A model generated the notes under the pieces. The model was given only the letters and a program-made list of their open reading frames with translations, searched no databases and was not told where the DNA came from. From JAGDXZ01 sp049965975 (GTDB lineage Archaea; Micrarchaeota; Micrarchaeia; Micrarchaeales; CABMGC01), in assembly GCA_049965975.1 (NCBI GenBank), contig JBMFVN010000020.1, positions 1 to 11,678 on the forward strand: a stretch of 11,678 nucleotides of DNA. Direction: 5' to 3'. Shown in pieces: positions 1 through 5,287 of the stretch. Position 1 is the first letter of the stretch. Every line of letters starts with the position of its first letter. The translations under genes were made by a program, and so were the position numbers.

Positions 1-204
1 TCTTACGTGGAAAGCGGCAGAGGCATCAAGAAGGTCAGGAAACGTCTTCTTTGTGGGGCTTCTATGCGTTATTAGCACCTTGCCGTCGCTGTTGTAAAGG
101 AACACAACGCCTGACCTGTGAAGAATGCCTTCCTTGTGAGCAGTATCCCTGTCTATTCTGCCAAGCACCCTGTCGTTCCTGTCAACCCTGTAAAGCATTT
201 CCAT
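1..204 (-). CDS. Nudix hydrolase, IPP-isomerase/YfcD-like (5' part only)
   Basis: The first 68 residues of a Nudix-fold protein are visible; the rest lies beyond the left edge. The start YRVDRNDRVLGRIDRDTAHK, then GILHRSGVVFLYN, then HRSPTKKTFPDLLDASAAFHV follows the N-terminal pattern of Nudix proteins related to type I isopentenyl-diphosphate isomerase and YfcD: a VDENDxVIG-like opening, LHR, then KRSxxKxxYPGxWD. The Nudix box itself (GX5EX7REUXEEXGU) would come next and is not in the window, so catalytic residues cannot be checked and isomerase cannot be told from hydrolase. The ATG at 204 is chosen because GTGAT, complementary to the archaeal 16S tail, sits 4 nt upstream. It follows the PNPOx-like gene on the same strand after 68 nt with no clear promoter, so co-transcription is likely. 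Family is fairly sure; substrate is unknown. Confidence 0.75.
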   Translation of the reverse strand, partial: MEMLYRVDRNDRVLGRIDRDTAHKEGILHRSGVVFLYNSDGKVLITHRSPTKKTFPDLLDASAAFHVR

Positions 205-272
205 GCCAATCACTTAACTTAACTTTTCAGAATACACTCTTTGTTTGTTTGTATTTGTTTCTATTTTCTTTT

Positions 273-776
273 CTATTTTTCTATTTCGGCTTTTATGAAC
301 ACGTGCCCGAAGTCCGGCTCGTCGTAAAGCTTGAGCCAGTCGGGCTCAGTAACGAAAACCATTTCCTTAGCATATTCTAAGCTCTTGCCTGCGTTCTGAA
401 GCCACTGCCTGAAAGAAGGGAACCTTGCCAAATACAGCTCTAGCCCTTTTTCAGCTAAAGAGCCTTCTGCCTTAGTGCACTTACCGAAAATCTGAAGGCC
501 CTGCCTTTTCGAGTCTATAGGCTGTGTAGAATCGTAAATGGCTAATGCAGCGCTTGAATTTTTGGCGAGATTTGCCACATGCTGCGAGCTTAGATCGTTC
601 AGCACAAATACATTTAGAAACTCGTCAAAGCAGAAGTAGGCAGTGTTGATGTAGCTTTTGCCGTTGCTTATGGTAGACATTGCAAGCAGCTTGTTGCTCT
701 CTAGTATTCTCATTATCCCGCTTTTTACCTTTTCAAGGTCGTAGCCATCTACTTTTATTTTAGCTTTCAGCTGCAT
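273..776 (-). CDS. Pyridoxamine 5'-phosphate oxidase-like flavin-binding protein
   Basis: A 167-residue protein of the PNPOx-like split-barrel group, which binds FMN or F420-type flavins as dimers and mostly acts in redox reactions with unknown substrates. Seen here: an early LLAMSTISNGKSYINTAYFCFDE stretch (written with breaks: LLAMSTISNGKS, then YINTAYFCFDE), which is the beta-hairpin typical of the fold, then NVFVLNDLSSQHVANLAKN, a common cofactor-phosphate region, AALAIYDSTQP, and GLQIFGKCTKAEG. The C-terminal part with YLARFPSFRQWL fits small YhbP-like members. The open frame extends 12 codons further upstream, but that would run into the tRNA gene, so ATG at 776 is the start; GGTGG lies 4 nt before it. 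Only 13 nt separate it from the tRNA-Pro 3' end. It lacks evidence for genuine pyridoxal synthesis, so the gene should not be called pdxH. Confidence 0.75.
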   Translation of the reverse strand: MQLKAKIKVDGYDLEKVKSGIMRILESNKLLAMSTISNGKSYINTAYFCFDEFLNVFVLNDLSSQHVANLAKNSSAALAIYDSTQPIDSKRQGLQIFGKCTKAEGSLAEKGLELYLARFPSFRQWLQNAGKSLEYAKEMVFVTEPDWLKLYDEPDFGHVFIKAEIEK

Positions 777-789
777 TAAACCACCAAAT

Positions 790-862
790 CGGGGAGCCCG
801 TGATTCGAACACGGGTCTTCAGGTCCCAAACCTGAAAGCCTACCAGGCTAGCCTAGCTCCCC
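790..862 (-). tRNA. tRNA-Pro (anticodon UGG)
   Basis: A complete 73-nt cloverleaf on the minus strand. The acceptor stem is GGGGAGC with GCTCCCC. The D loop contains the conserved GG, and the anticodon stem TCAGG/CCTGA encloses loop TTTGGGA, with anticodon TGG at 826-828. The variable loop is AGAC. The T arm is CCGTG-TTCGAAT-CACGG. No intron interrupts the anticodon loop. CCA is not encoded, as is usual in archaea. The discriminator base appears to be G. A TATA-like AAAGCATAAATC (about 889-900) lies roughly 30-38 nt upstream. UGG with wobble modification could read several proline codons. Confidence 0.95.
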
Positions 863-930
863 TTGCAAGCATGCTTACTCAAAAAGAAGATTTATGCTTT
901 TCTGTATGCATGATTTGAATTACTTTGCTT

Positions 931-1377
931 TCAGGCTTTTGGCTTTCTGCCTGGAGGCTTTGGCATTTTCAAATAAGGATAAGCCTTTTCAAGCATGTCC
1001 TGCGTTACGTCGAAATCGAAAGCAAGGTTTTGCACGACTTTCCTGAACAAGTAGGTAGCCGCAATTTCTTCGAGCTCTGGCTTGCCGCCAGTGGCTTTGC
1101 TCACCTGCTCCTTCGCTTCCTGCTTGCCGAGGCTTTCTATAACCTTTGCAAGATTAGAATAGCTTTTCCTCATGTCCTTTGTAAGCGAGGCAGCATAAGC
1201 GTCTAGAGCCTGTGTGTCTATGCCAAGAAGCTCGAATGCTTTTCTGTCTATGCTCTGCCTTATGCCTGCCACTTGAGCAGCGACTTCCTCGGGCTTAGTA
1301 TCCTCGCGTATTGTTATTTTCTTTACGGCTACCCAGCCCTTGTAATTTGCATAAAATTCAATTGATTCTTCGGCCAT
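931..1377 (-). CDS. Conserved archaeal protein of unknown function (DUF2666-like)
   Basis: 148 residues, no signal peptide and no membrane segment. The N-terminal third reads SIEFYANYKGWVAVKKITI followed by a charged stretch and IRQSIDRKAFELLGID, then mostly alpha-helical, lysine- and glutamate-rich sequence, ending in a basic tail PKPPGRKPKA. The opening resembles from memory the DUF2666 proteins of methanogens and DPANN archaea; I cannot verify this here. The open frame can begin at TTG 1386, overlapping the upstream gene, but ATG 1377 is preferred: it lies 5 nt after the upstream TGA at 1383-1385, with TGATC just before it. The tight spacing puts it in one transcript with the winged-helix gene and probably eL40. 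No catalytic motif is visible, and no function is assigned. Confidence 0.7.
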   Translation of the reverse strand: MAEESIEFYANYKGWVAVKKITIREDTKPEEVAAQVAGIRQSIDRKAFELLGIDTQALDAYAASLTKDMRKSYSNLAKVIESLGKQEAKEQVSKATGGKPELEEIAATYLFRKVVQNLAFDFDVTQDMLEKAYPYLKMPKPPGRKPKA

Positions 1378-1382
1378 AGAGA

Positions 1383-1610
1383 TCAAGCGGCAGCCTGTTG
1401 CACAAGGTAATAGCCAGCTGCTTTCTCCCTTGCTACCCTTTTTATAACCCCTTTCTGGGCCAAAGTAACCAGAGTGTTAGTCACAAGGCTTTTCGGCCTG
1501 TTTGCTTTTTTTGCAATATCGTCTGCTGTTTTCAATGAGCCTTCATTTACTGCTCCAAGCTCCTGCATTGCCTTGACTATTGCGCTTTCGATCGGTGTAA
1601 GTTCAACCAT
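1383..1610 (-). CDS. Small winged-helix DNA-binding protein
   Basis: A 75-residue protein that is almost entirely one winged helix-turn-helix. Helix 1 is IESAIVKAMQELG. The helix-turn-helix follows in TADDIAKKANRPKSLVTNTLVTLAQKG (read as TADDIAKKANRPKS plus LVTNTLVTLAQKG), and the wing is VIKRVAREKAAGYYLV. The pattern 'IAKKANRPKSLVTNTLVTLAQKGVIKR' is the MarR/DprA-type arrangement of recognition helix and wing (residues about 29-58). No partner domain or ligand pocket is present, so it is either a small transcription factor or a nucleic-acid-binding adaptor. It lies 55 nt after eL40 on the same strand and 5 nt before the next gene. A/T boxes at 1642-1652 (TATTTATTATG on the minus strand) could give it its own promoter. 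Target genes cannot be read from the sequence. Confidence 0.75.
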   Translation of the reverse strand: MVELTPIESAIVKAMQELGAVNEGSLKTADDIAKKANRPKSLVTNTLVTLAQKGVIKRVAREKAAGYYLVQQAAA

Positions 1611-1665
1611 GTTACCATCGCTTTTTTATAGAACAAAAAGCATAATAAATACTTCACCCTATGCT

Positions 1666-1824
1666 CTACTTTCCTGACTTTGCCTTTATTTCCTTGTGCT
1701 TTGGTCTCAGATAAGGCGATCCGCACTTCCTGCATTTTGTGGCTCCTGCCTTGTTCCTTGCCTTGCACTTCCTGCAAATCCATATCTGCGCGAGAGCTTC
1801 ATCTGCAAGTGGAAACTTTCCCAT
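1666..1824 (-). CDS. rpl40e: Large ribosomal subunit protein eL40
   Basis: A 52-residue protein, the usual size for archaeal eL40, a zinc-ribbon protein of the large subunit found in archaea and eukaryotes (where it is fused to ubiquitin). Two CxxC pairs, C17/C20 in ICRKCKARN and C31/C34 in KCRKCGSPYLRPK, form the zinc site, and the invariant LRPK ending is present, followed by a lysine-rich tail. The start ATG at 1824 has GATGAT 4 nt upstream, close to the GTGAT motif used elsewhere in the window. A TATA-like AAAAGAATAAAA at 1871-1882 on the minus strand would place transcription start about 25 nt before the ATG. It is the first gene of the minus-strand series and diverges from the prenyl synthase. 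An overlapping longer frame in the same place is a shadow. Confidence 0.93.
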   Translation of the reverse strand: MGKFPLADEALAQIWICRKCKARNKAGATKCRKCGSPYLRPKHKEIKAKSGK

Positions 1825-1870
1825 AAGTATCATCTAACAAGAGAACTGTAAGAAATAAGCAGATAAACCC

Positions 1871-1882
1871 TTTTATTCTTTT
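1871..1882 (-). promoter_or_regulatory. Putative TATA box for eL40
   Basis: On the minus strand the sequence is AAAAGAATAAAA, located 47-58 nt before the eL40 ATG. It would give a leader of roughly 25 nt that contains the GATGAT binding site. Assignment rests on base composition and distance only. Confidence 0.45.
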
Positions 1883-1953
1883 CCCTATTGAGCGCCCTGT
1901 TAGCTTGCATGCATTTCCAATTTAAAATTAACTGATTAAATTTAAGTGATAAT

Positions 1954-2976
1954 ATGAACTTCAAAGAATACATAGAAGCGCACAGACAAGAAGTATATTC
2001 CACAATTTGCAAATATGTGCCCATAAAGGAGCCGATTGAAAACCACAGCATAATGCGAGATTACATAGACAGGCAGGGCAGCTATAGAAGGCCGGGGCTA
2101 GTGCTATTGAGCGCACAGCTTTTCGGCTCTAGTGTTGAGAATGCACTTCTGCCTGCAGCTGCCCAGCAGCTGTCAGAGGACTGGATACTGATGCAAGACG
2201 ACGTGGAAGATGATTCTGAGCTTAGAAGAGGCAAGCCTGCGGCCCAGAAGCTCTACGGCCCGATTCATGCCTTCAATGCGTCTAACCTGGGCCACATGGC
2301 GATGTGGCGCATGCTAAAGGATTACCTGCTTCAAGTGGGCCCTGCTATCGGCAACAAAATATACGAGAAATTCTACGATATGCTCGAGTACACTGTAGAT
2401 GGGCAATACATAGAAAACAATTTCATACACTACATAAAGGACCTTGACAAGGCTGACGAGGCGCTTTACTACCGCATAGCAGACAGCAAGACTTCATATT
2501 ACACAGTCTACGGTCCTTTGCAGATAGGTGCCATAACTGCAAACGCAAGCGACGAAATGCTTGGAATACTTAAGCAGATAGGCCAGCCCGTAGGCGTAGC
2601 ATTCCAGATAACTGACGATATTCTTGACATGACGGCAGACGAAAAGGTCTTTGGCAAGAAGAACTTCGGCGACCTTTACGAAGGAAAAGTCACGCTCATA
2701 ATACTTCACGCATATTCGCATGCAACGCAAGAGGAAAAGCAAAAGATAAATGCGATATACAAGAAAGAGAGAAAAGACAAGACGCAAGACGAGATAGAAT
2801 TTCTTAGAAGCGTAATAGAAAAGTACAACAGCATAAACTACGCTCAGGAAGTTGCAAAGAAATACGGCGAGCTTGCAAAGAGCAGAATAGAGCAGTACAA
2901 GGACAAGCTGCCTCAAAACGAATATACTCAAATCCTTCTCTCGGCTATGGAGGAATTGTACGTCCGCAAGAAGTAG
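1954..2976 (+). CDS. idsA: Short-chain polyprenyl diphosphate synthase (geranylgeranyl/farnesyl type)
   Basis: 340 residues of the all-alpha trans-prenyltransferase family, which condenses isopentenyl diphosphate onto allylic diphosphates; in archaea this supplies the C20 chains of membrane lipids. The first aspartate-rich motif is DDVED (82-86) followed by RRGKP; the second is FQITDDILD (217-225), and KT (179-180), VDGQ and a GDLYEGK stretch are also present. A tryptophan (W77) five residues before the first motif is a bulky residue of the sort that limits product length, pointing to C15-C20. Unusual: the usual GGKxxRP is QGSYRRP (41-47), so the IPP-binding lysine is missing; HDD is QDD; NAGD is NASN. 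The start ATG has GTGAT 3 nt upstream and a TTTAAAATT box near 1921-1929. Chain length is an inference. Its 3' end converges on the 5S gene. Confidence 0.88.
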   Translation: MNFKEYIEAHRQEVYSTICKYVPIKEPIENHSIMRDYIDRQGSYRRPGLVLLSAQLFGSSVENALLPAAAQQLSEDWILMQDDVEDDSELRRGKPAAQKLYGPIHAFNASNLGHMAMWRMLKDYLLQVGPAIGNKIYEKFYDMLEYTVDGQYIENNFIHYIKDLDKADEALYYRIADSKTSYYTVYGPLQIGAITANASDEMLGILKQIGQPVGVAFQITDDILDMTADEKVFGKKNFGDLYEGKVTLIILHAYSHATQEEKQKINAIYKKERKDKTQDEIEFLRSVIEKYNSINYAQEVAKKYGELAKSRIEQYKDKLPQNEYTQILLSAMEELYVRKK

Positions 2977-2977
2977 C

Positions 2978-2982
2978 AAAAA
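2978..2982 (-). terminator. T-run terminator of 5S rRNA
   Basis: On the minus strand five T residues (GGTTTTTGC) lie 11 nt after the mature 5S 3' end. Archaeal RNA polymerase terminates at such T-runs. It lies directly next to the stop codon of the convergent prenyl synthase gene. Confidence 0.5.
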
Positions 2983-2993
2983 CCAAGTGTAAG

Positions 2994-3108
2994 TGCCAAA
3001 CAGCAACGTGCTTTCCCGCCCGAAGGCAGTATTTCACGTCGAAGCANNNNNNNNNNTCCAAGTTCGAAATGGGTTTGGGCGTTACCCTGCTTCTATGGCC
3101 GTTTGGCA
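2994..3108 (-). rRNA. rrf: 5S ribosomal RNA, interrupted by assembly gap
   Basis: Read on the minus strand, the 5' half begins TGCCAAACGGCCATAGAAGC, continues with GGGTAACGCCCAAACCCA and TTTCGAACTTGGA, and matches the universal 5S pattern (GGCCATAG, CCCATxxCGAAC, GGAAG). The 3' half begins TGCTTCGACGTG and ends GTTGCTGTTTGGCA. Helix I closes perfectly: TGCCAAAC pairs with GTTTGGCA. Helix II is GAAGCA with TGCTTC. Ten N (3047-3056) fall exactly where the loop AGTTAAG is expected, so the missing sequence is probably a few bases and the full gene about 110-120 nt. The gene stands alone here, with no 16S or 23S gene in the window, and is convergent with the prenyl synthase. Ends are set from helix I and may be off by a base or two. 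Confidence 0.93.
3047..3056. other. Assembly gap (10 N)
   Basis: Ten undefined bases inside the 5S rRNA gene. The helix context on both sides fits a true gap of only about 7-10 bases, so the join seems correct rather than an arbitrary scaffold link. Confidence 0.99.
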
Positions 3109-3128
3109 TTATTTTTGTGTTTGAAAAG

Positions 3129-3137
3129 ATATTTAAT
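3129..3137 (-). promoter_or_regulatory. TATA box of 5S rRNA
   Basis: On the minus strand ATTAAATAT is centred about 25 nt before the 5S 5' end, the normal distance for an archaeal TATA box. AAAATG lies directly upstream, where a BRE would sit. Confidence 0.65.
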
Positions 3138-3191
3138 CATTTTGATAAGCGCGCTGTGCGCGAGCCATAGCGCAGCAACATGCGGTCAGTA

Positions 3192-3198
3192 TTATAAA
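3192..3198 (+). promoter_or_regulatory. TATA box of pyrH
   Basis: TTATAAA is centred about 23 nt before the ATG at 3218. That spacing predicts a leaderless or nearly leaderless transcript and supports 3218 as the true start of the UMP kinase gene. Confidence 0.6.
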
Positions 3199-3217
3199 CA
3201 TTAAGGTATTCCTTTTT

Positions 3218-3903
3218 ATGGTGCTTGAACGAAAGTAGTCTCGCTTGGTGGCAGCGTAATAACTAGTGGCATATTTCCAAACACCTCGTTTCTGTCGCAG
3301 TTCGCCAAGCTTGTGTCTTCGCTCAAAGAGCAGCTTGTTGTCGTATCAGGCGGTGGCGCTGTTGCGAAAGCTTACATTCACGCGCTCAAGCCCGTAGCAG
3401 AAAACGAATTCTATCTTGACGAGTTAGGCATACAGGCCACAAGGCTAAACGCTTATGCTCTTCTGCTCAGCCTTAAAGCAAAAGGCGTAAACGCTGCAAT
3501 GGCAAACGGGCTAGATGCATTGGGCATGGCGCTCTATTCAAGCAAGGTCGCTGTGCTTGCAGGTCAGTTTCCGGGAATTAGCACAGACTCTGATGCCGTG
3601 CTGGCGTGCGAGGCGCTCGGCTGCAAAGTGCTTGTCAACATAAGCAGCACAGGCTATGTATACGACAAGCCTCCAGAATACGCTAATGCTACAAAGCTCA
3701 AGTCAGTAAGCCATGAAAAACTGCTCGAGCTGGCAAGCAAGTACGATACAAGGGAAGCCAAATCTGCTTTTGTCTTCGACATGCTGGCATGCAAGCTGGC
3801 AAAGAGGTCAAACATAGAGATAAGATTTGTAGATAGTAGCATAGAGAACATAAGAAAAGCCCTCACAGATAGGAAATTTGAAGGAACACTTGTAAAAGGC
3901 TGA
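3218..3903 (+). CDS. pyrH: Archaeal-type UMP kinase, apparent frameshift near the 5' end
   Basis: UMP kinase phosphorylates UMP to UDP in pyrimidine synthesis. The main frame encodes SLGGSVITSGIFPN (phosphate loop), VVVSGGGAVAKAYI, DELGIQATRLNA, an ISTDSDAVLACEALG stretch and STGYVYDKPP, all hallmarks of the archaeal amino-acid-kinase-fold enzyme. That frame has a TGA at 3226-3228 and no ATG, GTG or TTG before the glycine loop; its first start is GTG 3313, which would delete the loop. The other frame starts ATG 3218 and reads MVLERK, then stops at TAG 3236. Adding one A in the AAA run at 3232-3234 joins both to MVLERKVVSLGGSVI, a normal start, giving 228 residues. A TATA box lies 23 nt before ATG 3218. 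A sequencing or assembly error near the N gap is most likely; a real mutation or recoding is possible. Confidence 0.85.
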
Positions 3904-4000
3904 ATTAGCCAGTGCTTGCGAATGGGAAAGTATAAAAATGCGTTGCCTATTCAAAATCAATCAACTACGCAGCACAGGTTATTCAAAAGGAAAGAAAGCG

Positions 4001-4636
4001 TTATTCTTCCAAAGCCGAGAATGCAACTGGGCCAAGGTCGTATTGAATCTCCCTGCCGTTTGCCTTCTTAACCAGCAGGAGCTCCTGCGAGAAAGAGCCC
4101 ACGGGTGCTATCAGCGCACCGTTCTTCTTCAGCTGCTTCAACGTTTCTACCGGCACGCTCCGTGCAGCTGCAGAGTATATGATCCTATCATAAGGCGCCT
4201 TCTTTTTGTAGCCCTTTGCGCCATTGCCAAAAACCTGCATTATGTTTGAAAAGTGATACTTGCCGAGATTGGCCTTTGCAAAATTGTAAAGGTCTTCTGA
4301 CCGCTCTATTGTTATCACCTTGCCCTTGCTTCCTACCAGCTTGGCTATCAGAGCCGTTTGGTAGCCGCTGCCTGTGCCTATCTCAAGGACCTTCATGCCA
4401 TACCTTATATCTAAATTCAAGAGCATGTAAGCTACAACGCTTGGAGCAGAGGTAGTCTGGTTGCCGAGTATTGGTATTGGCATGTCATTGTAAGCAATAC
4501 CAGCATCGCTTTCTCTCACAAAATCCTTCCTGTCCACTGCGAGCATCGCCTTAGCGATGCGCTCGTCGGCAAACTTTGAATCGAGAAGCCATTGAACCAA
4601 TTCACCATTGCTTTTAGCAAGCATGCCTTTGCCCAT
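4001..4636 (-). CDS. pcm: Protein-L-isoaspartate O-methyltransferase
   Basis: 211 residues; the cytosolic enzyme uses S-adenosylmethionine to methylate isoaspartyl residues in aged proteins and so starts their repair. The substrate region YNDMPIPILGNQTTSAPSVV (50-68) corresponds to the YxDxPLPIGxGQTISxP signature. Motif I is VLEIGTGSGYQ (83-93), with the SAM-binding glycines. The acidic post-I residue is in VITIERSEDL (107-116), motif II is APYDRIIYSAAARSVP (147-162) and motif III is LKKNGALIAPVG (169-180). Length fits the family. The start ATG 4636 is close to 4684, where the divergent rnp1 begins, with 47 bp between them. M5 is an alternative start. In many archaea pcm is near RNA-processing or ribosomal genes by chance; no functional link is claimed. 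Confidence 0.93.
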   Translation of the reverse strand: MGKGMLAKSNGELVQWLLDSKFADERIAKAMLAVDRKDFVRESDAGIAYNDMPIPILGNQTTSAPSVVAYMLLNLDIRYGMKVLEIGTGSGYQTALIAKLVGSKGKVITIERSEDLYNFAKANLGKYHFSNIMQVFGNGAKGYKKKAPYDRIIYSAAARSVPVETLKQLKKNGALIAPVGSFSQELLLVKKANGREIQYDLGPVAFSALEE

Positions 4637-4654
4637 ATGTTTTTATAACTATAC

Positions 4655-4662
4655 TTAATAAA
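4655..4662. promoter_or_regulatory. A/T box in the divergent pcm-rnp1 promoter
   Basis: TTAATAAA on the plus strand (TTTATTAA on the minus) is centred about 25 nt before the rnp1 ATG and about 22 nt before the pcm ATG. One element could thus place polymerase for both divergent genes, each with a leaderless transcript. Other A/T boxes in the 47-bp spacer (TTTTTATAA at 4640-4648, TTTATTTTTATTT on the minus strand) are alternatives. Confidence 0.5.
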
Positions 4663-4683
4663 TTTACAAATAAAAATAAATAC

Positions 4684-4977
4684 ATGCATTACAATAACAA
4701 GAACATCGTGCTTAGCGAACTCATAGGGCTCAAAGCGAAAGTAATAAAAGACACTGACAAAAAGCAGAGAGGCATTCAAGGCACAGTAATCGATGAGACA
4801 AAGAATACGTTAATAATAAATAGTAGTAAGGGTATAAAAAAAGTGATAAAGGCAAATGCCATATTCCGCTTCTATGCGGAAGGCAAGTCTTTCGTCGTAA
4901 AAGGCGAAGAAATAAACTTTAGACCTGAAGATCGCACAGAGAAGGCAATTAAGTTTTACAAAAGGAGAAGCTTATGA
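4684..4977 (+). CDS. rnp1: Ribonuclease P protein component 1 (Rpp29/Pop4 homologue)
   Basis: 97 residues; it binds the RNase P RNA with Rpp21 and takes part in tRNA 5' maturation. The fold is an Sm-like barrel: ELIGLKAKVIKDTDKKQRGI starts it, then GTVIDETKNTLII, KKVIKANAIFRF and the closing NFRPEDRTEKAI. ELIGLxAxV, GTVxDETKNTLxI and RPEDR are the family signatures. A classic archaeal location is between the uL29/SUI1 genes and uS17; here uS17 follows directly, but uL29 is not upstream. The gene has its own promoter and no SD-like site, so translation is probably leaderless. Its TGA stop overlaps the uS17 start as ATGA. Confidence 0.93.
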   Translation: MHYNNKNIVLSELIGLKAKVIKDTDKKQRGIQGTVIDETKNTLIINSSKGIKKVIKANAIFRFYAEGKSFVVKGEEINFRPEDRTEKAIKFYKRRSL

Positions 4978-5282
4978 ACAAAAATGAGCTTGTAGACTGC
5001 CATGATCCGAAATGCCCGATCCACGGCAGCGTGAAGACTAGAGGGGCGTTGCTCACTGGCAAGGTTGTGAGCGCAAAGGCTGCAAAAACTGCAATTGTCG
5101 AGATAGGCTACACTGTGTATTTGCACAAATACGAGAGATACTTGAGAAAAAGATCAAGAATACCTGCATATAATCCTGCATGCCTCGCTGCAAAAGCCGG
5201 AGACACTGTGCAGATAGCAGAGACAAGGCCATTGAGCAAGACCAAATCGTTTGCAGTGGTTGACATATTAAAGAGGGCGTGA
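4974..5282 (+). CDS. rps17: Small ribosomal subunit protein uS17
   Basis: 102 residues, a primary 16S rRNA-binding protein with an OB-type barrel. The archaeal N-terminal extension with CHDPKCPIHGSVKTRG (9-24) replaces the usual CxDPxCPWHG and keeps two cysteines and the histidine. GALLTGKVVSAKAAKTAIVE and YERYLRKRSRIPAYNP are the conserved core, and AGDTVQIAETRPLSKTKSF is the family signature. ATG 4974 overlaps the rnp1 TGA by one base frame (ATGA), the usual sign of translational coupling. The gene end GCGTGA begins the ribosome binding site of the next gene. Confidence 0.96.
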   Translation: MNKNELVDCHDPKCPIHGSVKTRGALLTGKVVSAKAAKTAIVEIGYTVYLHKYERYLRKRSRIPAYNPACLAAKAGDTVQIAETRPLSKTKSFAVVDILKRA

Positions 5283-5287
5283 CGCTT

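Noticed and set aside
51..380. Cysteine-rich open frame on the plus strand
   Set aside because: It lies opposite the Nudix and PNPOx-like genes, both supported by family motifs; the cysteines come from reading the antisense of ordinary codons.
1577..1783. 68-codon minus-strand frame over eL40
   Set aside because: Another frame of the same stretch encodes eL40 with its two CxxC pairs and a binding site; this frame has no family pattern.
1..2976. Isoprenoid gene cluster formed by the Nudix gene and the prenyl synthase
   Set aside because: The two lie on opposite strands, separated by five unrelated genes, and the Nudix fragment cannot be assigned as IPP isomerase.
2494..3006. Long hydrophobic minus-strand frame
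   Set aside because: It is antisense to the prenyl synthase and runs into the 5S gene; leucine and tyrosine richness arises from the complementary codons.
3936..3970. Possible C/D-box or hairpin small RNA between pyrH and pcm
   Set aside because: TGCGT and ACGCA could pair over a loop of more than 20 nt, but no C box (RTGATGA) or D box is in place.
3938..4249. 103-codon plus-strand frame following a TATA-like box
   Set aside because: It is antisense to pcm, has no recognisable domain and no ribosome binding site. Only the box itself is kept as a low-interest observation.
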